Counted from the stretch's first letter, positions 55,622-64,000 are shown. The stretch: 64,000 nt of DNA from Poriferisodalis sp965204125 (GCF_965204125.1 NZ_OZ241968.1:930001-994000), one strand, 5' to 3'. Translations and numbers: made by a program. Notes: generated by a model from the letters alone, not told the origin.

Positions 55622-56002
55622 CTAGTGGTTCGAGTGCGCTGCTCCGGAGATGTGCGCGAGGGCGGCTTGCAGTTCAGCCCCGGTCTCGAACAGCGGTGCG
55701 ACACCGGTCTCGGCCAGCGTTGCGGCCACCTCGGGTGATGCGACTACGAGCGCCGTCGCGCCCCCGGCGTTGTGGCAGCGGCGCCGAGCATCGAGCAGCA
55801 CACCGAGCACGACGGGGTGCAGCACGCTCACGTCGGACAGGTCGATCACGAGCCGCGGCTGCGGGCCCGCTGTCGCCAGCGCCGAGCGCAGCGCACGGTC
55901 CAGCGACGCGATGGCGGCCAGATCGAGCTCCCCGCGGGGCGTCACCACCACAGCCGCGGTGCCGTCGGCGGCTGTCACCGTGTGCTCAGCGATGCCCAGC
56001 AT
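55622..56002 (-). CDS. STAS-domain protein lacking the phosphorylatable serine
   Basis: A 126-residue anti-anti-sigma-factor-like (STAS) protein. TPRGELDLAAIASLDRAL and IDLSDVSVLHPVVLGVLLDARRR match the fold. In SpoIIAA-type proteins the second motif reads D-S-S-G, with the second serine phosphorylated; here it is His62-Pro-Val64-Val65, so regulation by phosphorylation is lost. It may be constitutively active or purely structural. No anti-sigma kinase or sigma gene is adjacent. The ATG at 56002 has GGGAG nine bases upstream. It follows the flavin monooxygenase gene by 24 bases and may be co-transcribed with it. Confidence 0.75.
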   Translation of the reverse strand: MLGIAEHTVTAADGTAAVVVTPRGELDLAAIASLDRALRSALATAGPQPRLVIDLSDVSVLHPVVLGVLLDARRRCHNAGGATALVVASPEVAATLAETGVAPLFETGAELQAALAHISGAAHSNH

Positions 56003-56026
56003 CAGGGCGACTCCCAAGCTGACGGC

Positions 56027-57151
56027 TCACGCAAAGCGGGGCATCACCTTGTCGCTGATGAGCTCGAGCGAGGCGTTGATCTGGTCGGCGGAGTGGATGC
56101 CCTGGGGCACCAGGAAGAACGCTTCCTCGACGCCGAGCACCGTCTGCGCCTCCTCGATCTGGCGGCTGATCGTGTCGGGGCTGCCGACGAGCTGCAGCGG
56201 CATGCCCTGGCCGAACTGGATGGCCCACTGGTTCCAGAACCACTCCATGTCGGCAAACTGCGCCCAGGCTTCCTCATCGGTGGGCGCGCACACCGCCACG
56301 CCGCCCCAGCCGCACTCGTGCCCGCGGGGCTTCTCCACGCCGTGCTGCGCGGCCTCGGTGCGGTACGCCTGCCACAGCTCCTCGCAGAAGTCCATCTTGT
56401 CGCTCAGCACGATCGGCGTGCCCCCGTAGCGCGCCCAGAAGACCGCCGAGTCCATCGACATGGTGAACCCGCCGTACAGGGGCGGGTGCGGCGACTGCAG
56501 CGGGCGCGGGGCGATGCCCACCTCGTGGATCGTCATGTCGGCGTCGACCCCGGCGCCGTAGTCGGAATAGACGGTGTGCGTGTGCGGGTTGACATTGTCG
56601 TTGGGGAAGCGCCAGAACTCGCCCTCATACGAGAACGTGTTGTTCTTCAAGGCGGTGAGCACCACATCGACGAACTCCTCGAAGAAGCGGCGGTTGTAGG
56701 CGTCTTCGTCGGTGCCGCGGTTCCACTTGCCCACCGCGGCCAGGTCGGGGCGGATCTTGAACTGGTCCACCCAGCGGTGCTGGTAGCCGCGCACCACGCC
56801 GAAGCAGAGCCGCCCGCCGGTCATGTGGTCGAGGGTCGCCACCTGCTCGGCGACACGCATCGGGTTGTGCGTGGTCGACACGTAGCCGCACGCGATCGGC
56901 CGCAGCCGGCTGGTGTGCTGGGCGATCCAGCTCGCCATCAGGTTCAGATCGTTGGAGATCTCGAAGCCCTCGATCTGCAGGTGGTGCTCGGGGTGACCGA
57001 AGCCGTACCAGCCGTTCTCGTCGGCGAAACGCGCGATCTCGGCAATCTCGCCGAGCATCCGTTGGTAGTAGTCGTTGTTGAGCCCTGCGAGGCCGGCTTC
57101 CAGCTCGTGGCGCCGGCCGATCGTGCAGTACATGAACAAGCTGAACTTCAC
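56027..57151 (-). CDS. Luciferase-like (LLM) flavin-dependent monooxygenase
   Basis: A TIM-barrel flavin monooxygenase of 374 residues in the bacterial luciferase superfamily, needing reduced FMN (or F420 in some actinobacterial members). FADENGWYGFGHPEHHL opens the barrel as in luciferase alpha subunits. TSRLRPIACGYVSTTHNP and VAEQVATLDHMTGGRLCFGVVRGYQ are family hallmarks. The substrate cannot be inferred. The GTG at 57151 has GGAGG about six bases upstream. It diverges from the TetR gene across 47 bases, so that regulator probably controls it. Confidence 0.85.
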   Translation of the reverse strand: MKFSLFMYCTIGRRHELEAGLAGLNNDYYQRMLGEIAEIARFADENGWYGFGHPEHHLQIEGFEISNDLNLMASWIAQHTSRLRPIACGYVSTTHNPMRVAEQVATLDHMTGGRLCFGVVRGYQHRWVDQFKIRPDLAAVGKWNRGTDEDAYNRRFFEEFVDVVLTALKNNTFSYEGEFWRFPNDNVNPHTHTVYSDYGAGVDADMTIHEVGIAPRPLQSPHPPLYGGFTMSMDSAVFWARYGGTPIVLSDKMDFCEELWQAYRTEAAQHGVEKPRGHECGWGGVAVCAPTDEEAWAQFADMEWFWNQWAIQFGQGMPLQLVGSPDTISRQIEEAQTVLGVEEAFFLVPQGIHSADQINASLELISDKVMPRFA

Positions 57152-57198
57152 TCCGGCCTCCCCGCCGTGCTGATCGGTCGCCTAGGTTCTGCGACGCG

Positions 57199-57864
57199 AT
57201 GAACGTCACCGACGACAGCACAAACCTAGACACCGGCAACGGCGATGGCGATGGCAACGGCCGCAGGATCCGCAAGGGCGAGCGCAGCCGGATGCGCATC
57301 TTGGACGCCGCCGCGCGCCTGCTCTCGTGCCGCGGCTACGCCGCCACCACGCTGACCGACATCGCCGGTGCTGCCGAGATGCAGGCCGGAAGCCTCTACT
57401 ACCACTTCGACTCCAAGGACGCGATCGTCGAAGAAGTACTGAGCGTGGGCATCGACCACGCACGCTCTGCGATCGACGCAGCGCTGGAAGCGCTGGGTCC
57501 TGAGGCACGAGGTTCCGACCGCCTGGCCGAGGCCATCGTGGCCTACGTCAACTGCATCGTTGCCGAGAGCAACTTCACGGTGGCCAACATCCGCTGCTTC
57601 AACGAGTCGCCCCCGCAGACCCGCGAGAGCCTGGCGGTGCCCCTGCGCGAGTTCACCAACCTTTGGGTCGGCCTGCTTGCCGAGGGTCAGGCCGACGGTT
57701 CGCTGCGAGCCGACACCAACGCCAAGGTGCTCGCCCGGATCATGATCTCAGGCCTGAATTCGCTTGCCAGCTGGTATCGCCCCGGCGGCGAGCTGCGCCT
57801 CGAAGACCTCGCCCGCCAGTTCGCCGACATGGTCCTCGACGGCCTCCATCCCGCCGGGAGCTGA
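57199..57864 (+). CDS. TetR-family transcriptional regulator
   Basis: A 221-residue TetR protein. A 25-residue acidic/glycine leader precedes RMRILDAAARLLSCRGYAATTL and TDIAGAAEMQAGSLYYHFDSKDAIV (HTH). The C-terminal domain is of the AcrR type. The divergent gene encodes a flavin monooxygenase. A CCTAGGTT at 57181 and an AACCTAG at 57223 face each other across the start codon, which might mark operator halves. Only 23 bases separate it from the secreted CWB2-RCC1 gene, so that gene may be co-transcribed. Confidence 0.85.
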   Translation: MNVTDDSTNLDTGNGDGDGNGRRIRKGERSRMRILDAAARLLSCRGYAATTLTDIAGAAEMQAGSLYYHFDSKDAIVEEVLSVGIDHARSAIDAALEALGPEARGSDRLAEAIVAYVNCIVAESNFTVANIRCFNESPPQTRESLAVPLREFTNLWVGLLAEGQADGSLRADTNAKVLARIMISGLNSLASWYRPGGELRLEDLARQFADMVLDGLHPAGS

Positions 57865-57887
57865 CCGGTCGATCCCGACAGGCACCC

Positions 57888-59807
57888 ATGCGTCCGGGGA
57901 CCGTCGTGAATCGTCGAGCTGTTCCCGGTGCGGTCCGCCGCCGCTGTCGTGCAGGCATCATCTCGCTCGTTGTCTGGGCCGCCGTCTTGGGCCCGATGCT
58001 GACGGCAGGACCCGCGTCAGCCCAGTCGTCGTCGCCAGCGACCAATGACGTCACGCTCGTGATGGTTCGTGCGGACTCGCTGTCCGACGTGGGAGTTGCC
58101 GTCTCCCTCGTCGCGGCCGGCCATGGTGACGCCGTCCTCTTCGTAGAGGAATGGGACAAGCTCGGCTACGACGAGTTCAGTGTCCTCGTCACCCAGTTGC
58201 CGGCCTCGCTGCTGATCGTCGGAGGGTACGACGCACTGATCTCCACTCTCGAAGACGACATCCGCCAATGGCTCAGCGCCACCGAGATCGAACGGATTGC
58301 AGGCCGCGACCGAATCGAGACCGCAGCGCTGGCTGCCGAGCGCATCATCGGAGACCTCGACGATCCCACCGTGATGCTGGCCAACGGCTGGTCACTGCCC
58401 GATGTCGGCACTGCGGCCTCAGCGGTCGCTACAGGTAGAGCAGATGCTGTGCTGTACAGCTCGGTATCAGGTCTGGGAGCACCGACCCGGCGGTTCATCG
58501 AGAACAGCCACATCGATTCGATCGTGATGGTCGGCGGTCCCGAGGCGCTCCGCCCTGAAGTCGCGCAGGAGGCGCGCCGTCATGGACATCCTGCACGTGT
58601 GCGGCGCGTCGGCGGCGCCACGCGAGTCCACACGGCTGCCCTGTCAGCCGCTGCGGCACTCGAAGCCGGTGCGCGTACCGCGGTCATCGCCGACGGCTGG
58701 TCGCTGCCCGATGTCGGCCTCGCTGCGTCCTTGGCCGCCAGCCTCGGCGATGCGGTGGTGCTGTACACCACCACAGACGATCTCGCTGACGCCGCGGAGG
58801 AGCTCGTCGCTGCGCAACGGCCGGAGCTCGTGTTCGTGGTCGACACCGTCTCGGGTACCCAGCACAGCCTCTTGGCACAGCTGGGCACGAGTGTCCCCCA
58901 GGCGCATGTCATTCGCATCAACGATGCTCGGCAGGCTGCCCGATATGCCCTGCGCGCCGTGCCCGCTACTGCGGTCTCACAGCCCCCGTTGGCCGCTCAT
59001 CAGGGCGCGACCACCCTCGCGGTGGGCTGGAGTCACGCGTGCGGGCTGCGCACCGATCACACAATCACGTGCTGGGGCGCGGGGAATTATGGGGAGTTGT
59101 TCTCGCCTGACGACACATATGCGGCTATCGATGCGGGGCCGGGCGTCAACTGCGCGCTGCGGCCCGACAGCACGGTCTCGTGCTGGGGACGCGCTGACTG
59201 GGAGCTGCCGGAGGTTCCTGCGGGGTCATTCGTCGCGGTCAGCACCGGAGGGCCGTTCGCGTGCGGCATTCGCATCGACGACAGCATCACCTGCTGGGGA
59301 CGCAGCATCTACGGTCGCTTGAAGGCGCCAGAGGGCACCTTCACTGCGGTGAGCAACGGCAACCTCACCGCATGCGCGATACGAATCGACCGAACGGTCA
59401 CCTGCTGGGCCTCGAGTCGTCGGTTCGAGATTGTGCCGCCCGAGGGAAGCTTCATCTCTCTATCTGCGGGCGGCGGCTACGCATGCGGCATCCGCCCCAA
59501 CCAGCGCCTCGAATGCTGGGGCAGCAACTACGACGGTCGGCCTGAAGTGATCGACGGCACGTTCTCGGCCGTCTCTGCCGGCCGTGCCTCCACATGCGCT
59601 CTGCGCACCGACGGCACGATCGTGTGCTGGAGCAATGACGAGCTCGCAGAGGCGGAAACACCCGAAGGCACGTTCACCGAGATCGGCATCGGCTTGGGGT
59701 TCGCGTGCGCCCTCAGGACCGACGCCACCGTGCATTGCTGGGGCAAGAACACCCACGGTCAGGCTGAAGCGCCCATCGGCACCTTTGCTGTCAGATCCAG
59801 GGAGTGA
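57888..59807 (+). CDS. Secreted protein: cell-wall-binding (CWB2) repeats plus RCC1-like repeats
   Basis: A 639-residue exported protein. The signal peptide runs to LTAGPASAQ. Three CWB2-type segments follow to about residue 370 (patterns SLPDVGTAASAVATG...VGGPEAL and SLPDVGLAASLAASLGDAVVLY), a domain that binds anionic wall polymer. Then come seven RCC1-like blades from about 380 to 635, each CxLRxDxTxxCWG with a cysteine pair (for example CGLRTDHTITCWG, CALRTDATVHCWG), probably closing a disulfide-linked beta-propeller. RCC1 folds mediate binding, so a surface-displayed adhesin or receptor is plausible. The ATG at 57888 gives a good signal sequence. The third CWB2 segment is worn. Confidence 0.8.
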   Translation: MRPGTVVNRRAVPGAVRRRCRAGIISLVVWAAVLGPMLTAGPASAQSSSPATNDVTLVMVRADSLSDVGVAVSLVAAGHGDAVLFVEEWDKLGYDEFSVLVTQLPASLLIVGGYDALISTLEDDIRQWLSATEIERIAGRDRIETAALAAERIIGDLDDPTVMLANGWSLPDVGTAASAVATGRADAVLYSSVSGLGAPTRRFIENSHIDSIVMVGGPEALRPEVAQEARRHGHPARVRRVGGATRVHTAALSAAAALEAGARTAVIADGWSLPDVGLAASLAASLGDAVVLYTTTDDLADAAEELVAAQRPELVFVVDTVSGTQHSLLAQLGTSVPQAHVIRINDARQAARYALRAVPATAVSQPPLAAHQGATTLAVGWSHACGLRTDHTITCWGAGNYGELFSPDDTYAAIDAGPGVNCALRPDSTVSCWGRADWELPEVPAGSFVAVSTGGPFACGIRIDDSITCWGRSIYGRLKAPEGTFTAVSNGNLTACAIRIDRTVTCWASSRRFEIVPPEGSFISLSAGGGYACGIRPNQRLECWGSNYDGRPEVIDGTFSAVSAGRASTCALRTDGTIVCWSNDELAEAETPEGTFTEIGIGLGFACALRTDATVHCWGKNTHGQAEAPIGTFAVRSRE

Positions 59808-59847
59808 GGATCGTCCCCACCGGCTGCCGGCCGGTGACCGGCTCGGC

Positions 59848-61881
59848 TTACTGGCGGCCGCTCGTGATGAGCTTGCGGCGGTGCTCGAGGAAGTCGACCA
59901 GCACGTAGTCGCCCAGGTTGTGGGGGCTGGTGAAGAAAGCCCGCCCGCCGTTCATCTCGGTCATCTTCTCCACAAACGCCCGCAGGTAGCTGTTCGGATC
60001 GAGCATGAACACGTTGATGCGGATGTCCTCGCGGGTGGCCCGGGCCACCTCGAGCAGCGTGGCCTCGATGGTCTCGCGCACCGGCGGGTAAGCGAAGTAC
60101 GGCCGCCCGTCACGAGCCAGGTGAGCGGTGGGCTCGCCGTCGGTGATCATGATGATCTGCTTCGAGCCGGTCTGGCGGGCCAGCAGGCGCCTGGCGATCA
60201 TGAAGCCGTGCTGCATGTTGGTGCCGTAGGCGAAGTCCCACGACACCTCCGGCAGTTGCGCGGCGGTCAGCTCCGAGGCTGACTCGGCGAAGCCCACGAT
60301 GCCCAGGTAGTCGCGCGGGAACTGCGTGGAGATCAGCGAGTGCAGCGCCATCGTGACCTTCTTGGCGGGCAGGAAGTTGTCGCGCATCGGCATCGACAGC
60401 GACAGGTCCAGCATCAGCACCGTCGACGCCCGCGACAGCAGCTCGGAGCGCTCGATCTCGAAGTCGTCCGGCGTCAGGCTCACCGGCGTGCCGGTTCCCT
60501 GGCGGGCCACCGCGTTGCGCACGGTGCGCTCGATGTTCAGGTTGAACGTGTCGCCGAACTCGTACGGCTTGGTCTCGTACGCGAACTCGTTGCCGACACC
60601 CGACTTGCGCACCTGGTGGCTGCCGACCTTGTCGTCCATCAGGCGGTTGAACAGGTCGCCGAGCGCGTTCTGCCCGATGCGCCGCAACGCCCGCGGCGTC
60701 AGCTCCAAGCGTCCTTCGGTGTGCTGCGCGAGGCCTGATTCCTCGAGCATGCGCGCCATCTCGCTGAGCCGTTCAAGCGCCTCGGCCGACTGGTCGCCCA
60801 GCAGCTCGCGCACCCGCTCGGGATCCACCTCTGCCAGCGCCGAGGGGCTGACGGCGCCCTGCAGCATCTCGGCCAGCGCGTCGAGGTCGCCGAGCTGGGC
60901 GAGCACATCGGCCGCCTGGGACATCGACAGCGGATCGTCGCCTCCGAATTGATAGTTGCGGTCCCAGCCCATGTCGGGGAACGCCTGCTGGAGATTCTGG
61001 GCGAGCTGCTGGGCCTGCCACTGCAGGTCCATGTCGTCCATGAGCTGCGATGCCAGGTCGGCGAGCTGCTGACGCTGGGCCGGTGTCATCGAGTTCAGCA
61101 TCGATGCCATGGCCGCCATGCGCTTGGCCATGATCTCGAGCAGCTCGTCGAGCGTCTGCGGGTTCTCGGGGAAGAAATCGCCGTAACGATCCATGAAGCC
61201 CTCGAAATCGGGCTCCTCGCCGCGGGCACGCTGTTCGAGCATCTGGTTGAGCTCGGCCATCATGTCCTTGGTGCGGGCCAGGTCTTCGGGGCTCATGTTG
61301 CCCATGGCGCCGGTCATCTGGTCGAAGTAGCTCTGGGCGACTTCCTGGCGCAGCCGCTCGACGAGCTCGTTGAACTGCTCGCGGGCCTCGGGCGACTCGA
61401 AGTCGTAGCTCTGCAGGCCGCGCATCTTCCCGGCCAGATCGGGGGGCAGCATGTCGAGCTGCAGGTTGCGCTCCGCCGCGCTGGACTGGGCGATCTCTTC
61501 GCGACGCTCGTCGCCGCTGTCGGCTGCGTCCTGCGCAAACTCCTCCAGCGCCTCGCGCTCGGTGTCGGTGATCTCGTCGAGCTCGCGGGCGATGTCGTCG
61601 TACACGCCGCCGAGGTCGAACTGCTCGAGCATGTCCTTGCGCCGGTCGCGCAGCCGCTCGATCATCTCGCGCAGGCCTTCGAGCCGGTTGCCCTCTGAGT
61701 CGGTGAAGCCCTGCTGCATGAGCCGGCGCAGGGCGGCATTGAGGTCGCCGTGGTACAGCAGGTCGTCGGTCATCTCGGCGAAGAGGCTCTCCGCGTCGAA
61801 GTCGAAGCCGGTCTGGGTGCCGTCCCACGCCGAGTAGCGGAACCGGGCGCCCTCGCGGCGGGCCCGACGCCAGCGGATCAC
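59848..61881 (-). CDS. VWA-domain protein partner of the MoxR ATPase
   Basis: A 677-residue cytoplasmic protein with a long, glutamate/arginine-rich helical region (residues 30-420, rich in methionine and glutamine in the middle) and a C-terminal von Willebrand A domain from about 485. The MIDAS motif is D492-L-S-L-S496 with TDGEPT as the distal part, so it should bind Mg2+. Such proteins work with MoxR AAA+ ATPases as chaperone-like pairs that assemble or activate metal-dependent complexes. The start is GTG at 61881, 98 bases after the ATPase gene. No client enzyme is evident nearby. Confidence 0.8.
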   Translation of the reverse strand: MIRWRRARREGARFRYSAWDGTQTGFDFDAESLFAEMTDDLLYHGDLNAALRRLMQQGFTDSEGNRLEGLREMIERLRDRRKDMLEQFDLGGVYDDIARELDEITDTEREALEEFAQDAADSGDERREEIAQSSAAERNLQLDMLPPDLAGKMRGLQSYDFESPEAREQFNELVERLRQEVAQSYFDQMTGAMGNMSPEDLARTKDMMAELNQMLEQRARGEEPDFEGFMDRYGDFFPENPQTLDELLEIMAKRMAAMASMLNSMTPAQRQQLADLASQLMDDMDLQWQAQQLAQNLQQAFPDMGWDRNYQFGGDDPLSMSQAADVLAQLGDLDALAEMLQGAVSPSALAEVDPERVRELLGDQSAEALERLSEMARMLEESGLAQHTEGRLELTPRALRRIGQNALGDLFNRLMDDKVGSHQVRKSGVGNEFAYETKPYEFGDTFNLNIERTVRNAVARQGTGTPVSLTPDDFEIERSELLSRASTVLMLDLSLSMPMRDNFLPAKKVTMALHSLISTQFPRDYLGIVGFAESASELTAAQLPEVSWDFAYGTNMQHGFMIARRLLARQTGSKQIIMITDGEPTAHLARDGRPYFAYPPVRETIEATLLEVARATREDIRINVFMLDPNSYLRAFVEKMTEMNGGRAFFTSPHNLGDYVLVDFLEHRRKLITSGRQ

Positions 61882-61979
61882 TGTGCCAGCCCCGTCGGAC
61901 GTTTCTGCTGCAAGCGCCTCGGGAATCGAACGCAGGCCCGCATGAACTTCACTCTGTCACGCGGTGTGAGCGGCCGCGT

Positions 61980-63419
61980 CTAACCACGCGAGCGGTAGGT
62001 AGCTCGCGCACCCACGTGCTCCTTGTTGAGCCGCTTCGACAGGTGCAGGCCTTCGAGCACCAGCTCCACGGCCGAAGCCAGCACTGCGGGCGCTGCGCCT
62101 TCGTCCGACGGCGCATCGGCTGCGGCGGCGACCAGCGACTCAGCGGCAACCGCCAGAGCCTGGTTGCCGGCGAGCAGCTCCATGTAGGCCTCAGAGCCGA
62201 GGTCGTCGCCGGTGTGCACCACCTTGCCCTCGCCGAAGCTGGCAACCACGTCGCTCAGCTCGTCGGGCGAGAAGCGGTTCTTGAACACTTCGAGCACGGC
62301 CGCCTTGAGCATGGTCTCCACGATCTTGCCGTCGCGCCCCTCCTCCATCGACTCGATCTCGATCTTGCCGGCGGTGGAGCTCATGAGCGATTCCAGGTCG
62401 CTGACACGGGGCACCACGTGCCGCTCGCCGCGTTGCAGCGCCCGGCGGGTGGCGTTGGCAGCGAGCGTCTCGGTGTTGGTGACGGTCATGCGCACCGACA
62501 CGCCCGAGCGCTGGTTGACCTGGCTGCTGGCACGGGCCACATGGCTGAAGGTCGCCACGATCTCGGCCATGAACTCGGGCAGCGTCACCACCACGCCCTC
62601 GCCCATCTCGGTCAGGTCGAGCGGGCGGGCCTCCGCCGACGCGATGTCCATCTCGGTGTCGACATCGAGCGGGTAGTGGGTGCGGATCTGCGCGCCGAAG
62701 CGGTCTTTCAGCGGCGTGATGATGCGGCCCCGGTTGGTGTAGTCCTCGGGGTTGGCCGTGGCCACCAGCAGCACGTCGAGCGGCAGGCGGATCTTGTAGC
62801 CGCGGATCTGAACGTCACGTTCCTCGAGCACGTTCAGCAGGCCCACCTGGATCCGCTCGGCCAGGTCGGGCAGCTCGTTGATGGCGAAGATGCCCCGGTT
62901 GGTGCGCGGCACCAAGCCGTAGTGCAGCGTCAGCTCGTCGGACAGGTACCGGCCCTCGGCCACCTTGATCGGGTCGACCTCGCCGATGAGGTCGGCGATC
63001 GACGTGTCGGGCGTGGCCAGCTTCTCGCCGTAGCGAATGCTGCGATGGGCCCAAGCGATGGGGGTGTCATCGCCGTGCTCGGCAACCAGATCAAGGGCGT
63101 GGCGGGACACCGGGTTGTAGGGGTCGTCGAAGATCTCTGAGCCCTCGATGTAGGGCATCCACTCGTCGAGCAGGTTCACCAGCGAGCGGATCATGCGGGT
63201 CTTGGCCTGGCCCCGCTCTCCCAGGAACACCACGTCGTGGCCGGCCAGCATGGCGTTCTCGAGCTGGGGCAAAACCGTGTTCTCGTAACCCAGCACTCCT
63301 TCGAACAGCGGCTCGGACGCGGCGATGGCCTTGGCGGCATTCGCGCGCATCTCCTCTTTGACCGGCCGGGAGACCCAGCCGATCTTGCGCAGTTCGCCGA
63401 GCGTGGTGGGTTGGGTCAT
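61980..63419 (-). CDS. MoxR/magnesium-chelatase-like AAA+ ATPase
   Basis: A 479-residue AAA+ ATPase. Walker A is GERGQAKT at 67-74. The sensor/Walker B region is RGIFAINELPDLAERIQVGLLN, with an asparagine-glutamate pair (NE) where DE is usual, a form seen in a MoxR subgroup. ERDVQIRGYKIRLPLDVLLVATANPEDYTNRGRIITPLKDRFG holds the sensor-1 asparagine and the finger loop. The rest, from about 300, is the helical lid. It is transcribed ahead of the VWA gene; together they form the familiar MoxR-VWA chaperone pair. The ATG at 63419 is set by the conserved N-terminus. Confidence 0.85.
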   Translation of the reverse strand: MTQPTTLGELRKIGWVSRPVKEEMRANAAKAIAASEPLFEGVLGYENTVLPQLENAMLAGHDVVFLGERGQAKTRMIRSLVNLLDEWMPYIEGSEIFDDPYNPVSRHALDLVAEHGDDTPIAWAHRSIRYGEKLATPDTSIADLIGEVDPIKVAEGRYLSDELTLHYGLVPRTNRGIFAINELPDLAERIQVGLLNVLEERDVQIRGYKIRLPLDVLLVATANPEDYTNRGRIITPLKDRFGAQIRTHYPLDVDTEMDIASAEARPLDLTEMGEGVVVTLPEFMAEIVATFSHVARASSQVNQRSGVSVRMTVTNTETLAANATRRALQRGERHVVPRVSDLESLMSSTAGKIEIESMEEGRDGKIVETMLKAAVLEVFKNRFSPDELSDVVASFGEGKVVHTGDDLGSEAYMELLAGNQALAVAAESLVAAAADAPSDEGAAPAVLASAVELVLEGLHLSKRLNKEHVGARATYRSRG

Positions 63420-63473
63420 GGCGGGCAACCTACCCGCCCGCTTCGAGGCCGCGCAGGTCGGTACGGTCGCGAT

Positions 63474-64000
63474 GTGGGCCCGGTCGATCCATACGTCTGG
63501 TCGTTGGCCTCTGCTGCCGGCGGAGACGCCCAGGCGCCGGCGGGCGATTGGCTGGTTCGGGCGGCAGAACACGGCGAATGGCGCACGGTTGCCGATCGGG
63601 CACTTGACGAGCGGGGCTGGGAGACCACGGCAAATCCGGGACGCTGGTGGCTTGATCCGGGCTTCGGCGACGAACCCGGCGTGCTCTATCGACGTCACTT
63701 CGATCTGCCAGCCGATCTCACGTTGCAGCTCGATGCTGATGCTCACCCAGAGGTGCGCTGGTGGCTCGTGGCGAGCGGCCTGTGCGAACTCGGCCACTTC
63801 TGGCTCGACGGCGCGTATCTCGGGGATCTGCGGGGACGCCACATCGAGCACGCGTTCGAGGTAGGCCATCTGCTGCGCGGCGGCAGCGAGCACCTGATTG
63901 CCGTCGAGGGCTCTCACGGCGCCGTTCGAGTGCCTCAGAGCGAGAACGCCCAGGTTTGGATCAGCCGGACCGGGCCGGCGCGCATCGAGCGGGTGCGTGC
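63474..64000 (+). CDS. Glycoside-hydrolase-2-like protein, N-terminal part (runs off the window)
   Basis: An open frame from the GTG at 63474 to the end without a stop (175 codons seen). It resembles the N-terminal sugar-binding (jelly-roll) domain of GH2 enzymes such as beta-mannosidase: WWLDPGFGDEPGVLYRRHFDLPADL, then GHFWLDGAYLGDLRGRHIEHAFEV and LRGGSEHLIAVEGS. This matches the YRR.F.LP ... WLNG..LG ... PF...L..G.N.LAV pattern of that domain. The catalytic domain lies beyond the window, so the sugar specificity is unknown. It diverges from the MoxR gene with 54 bases between. An ATG two bases upstream lies in another frame and is not used. Confidence 0.65.
   Translation, partial: MGPVDPYVWSLASAAGGDAQAPAGDWLVRAAEHGEWRTVADRALDERGWETTANPGRWWLDPGFGDEPGVLYRRHFDLPADLTLQLDADAHPEVRWWLVASGLCELGHFWLDGAYLGDLRGRHIEHAFEVGHLLRGGSEHLIAVEGSHGAVRVPQSENAQVWISRTGPARIERVR

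Noticed and set aside
59030..59800. Repeated cysteine pairs as zinc fingers
   Set aside because: The protein is exported and the pairs recur at the RCC1 blade period (CxLRxDxT..CWG), which fits disulfides in a propeller better.

Overview
The window is about 64 kb of high-GC bacterial chromosome, close to 70% GC in most lines. It reads as an actinobacterium, probably class Acidimicrobiia. The pointers are a DUF2342 zincin next to tilS-hpt, an LppM-like lipoprotein, a CIRCE-controlled groEL, cell-wall-binding-repeat/RCC1 surface proteins, many GTG starts, and acyl-CoA dehydrogenases and flavin monooxygenases among housekeeping genes. The class is an inference; no rRNA is present. Osmolyte genes (choline-O-sulfatase, choline dehydrogenase, betaine/choline ABC transporter, a K+-dependent-type pyrophosphatase, NhaA) suggest a saline or host-associated habitat.

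Layout. 0-12.4 kb: larE with an unknown partner, a long acyl-CoA dehydrogenase, coproheme decarboxylase, fdhD, groEL with a perfect CIRCE operator, glycerate kinase, a LytR_C membrane protein, upp, a ribokinase-like kinase, a Rieske oxygenase and an MDR oxidoreductase. 12.4-18 kb: a minus-strand run clpC - lppM-like - ispD - ispF - rlmB-like - tRNA-Thr(TGT), with a local shift in codon use over ispD. 18-27.7 kb: polyprenyl diphosphate synthase and folP; beta-oxidation genes; then a minus-strand run of a 44-residue membrane protein, DUF2342, tilS, hpt, a phosphatase-like protein lacking both catalytic residues, folB and folK. ftsH and folE, often found in this neighbourhood in actinobacteria, are not here.

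27.8-33.3 kb is an accessory block: a single-chain restriction-modification enzyme, then a low-GC gene for a 438-residue protein joining a zinc deaminase to two MazG-like domains (the first degenerate), each followed by a cysteine cluster, then about 670 bases without a credible gene up to tRNA-Thr(CGT). This fusion is the best candidate for an undescribed system, most simply a nucleotide-pool enzyme in phage defence. 33.4-42.3 kb returns to core genes: topA - MFS - tmk - holB, a DUF368/PopT polyprenyl-phosphate transporter and an ammonium channel.

42.4-51 kb is a choline-O-sulfate/choline module: betC diverges from a substrate-binding lipoprotein across a perfect 16-bp palindrome; betA follows; a TetR regulator converges on betA; an ATPase and a fused two-domain permease complete the transporter. 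At the ATPase-permease junction a 68-bp unit is tandemly repeated, giving two identical 23-codon mini-ORFs linked by ATGA overlaps. Then come a Phd/VapC-like toxin-antitoxin pair with a perfect inverted-repeat operator, a membrane pyrophosphatase, NhaA, a STAS protein lacking the phosphorylatable serine, a flavin monooxygenase with a divergent TetR gene, a secreted CWB2-RCC1 protein, a MoxR/VWA pair, and the start of a glycoside-hydrolase-2-like gene running off the end.
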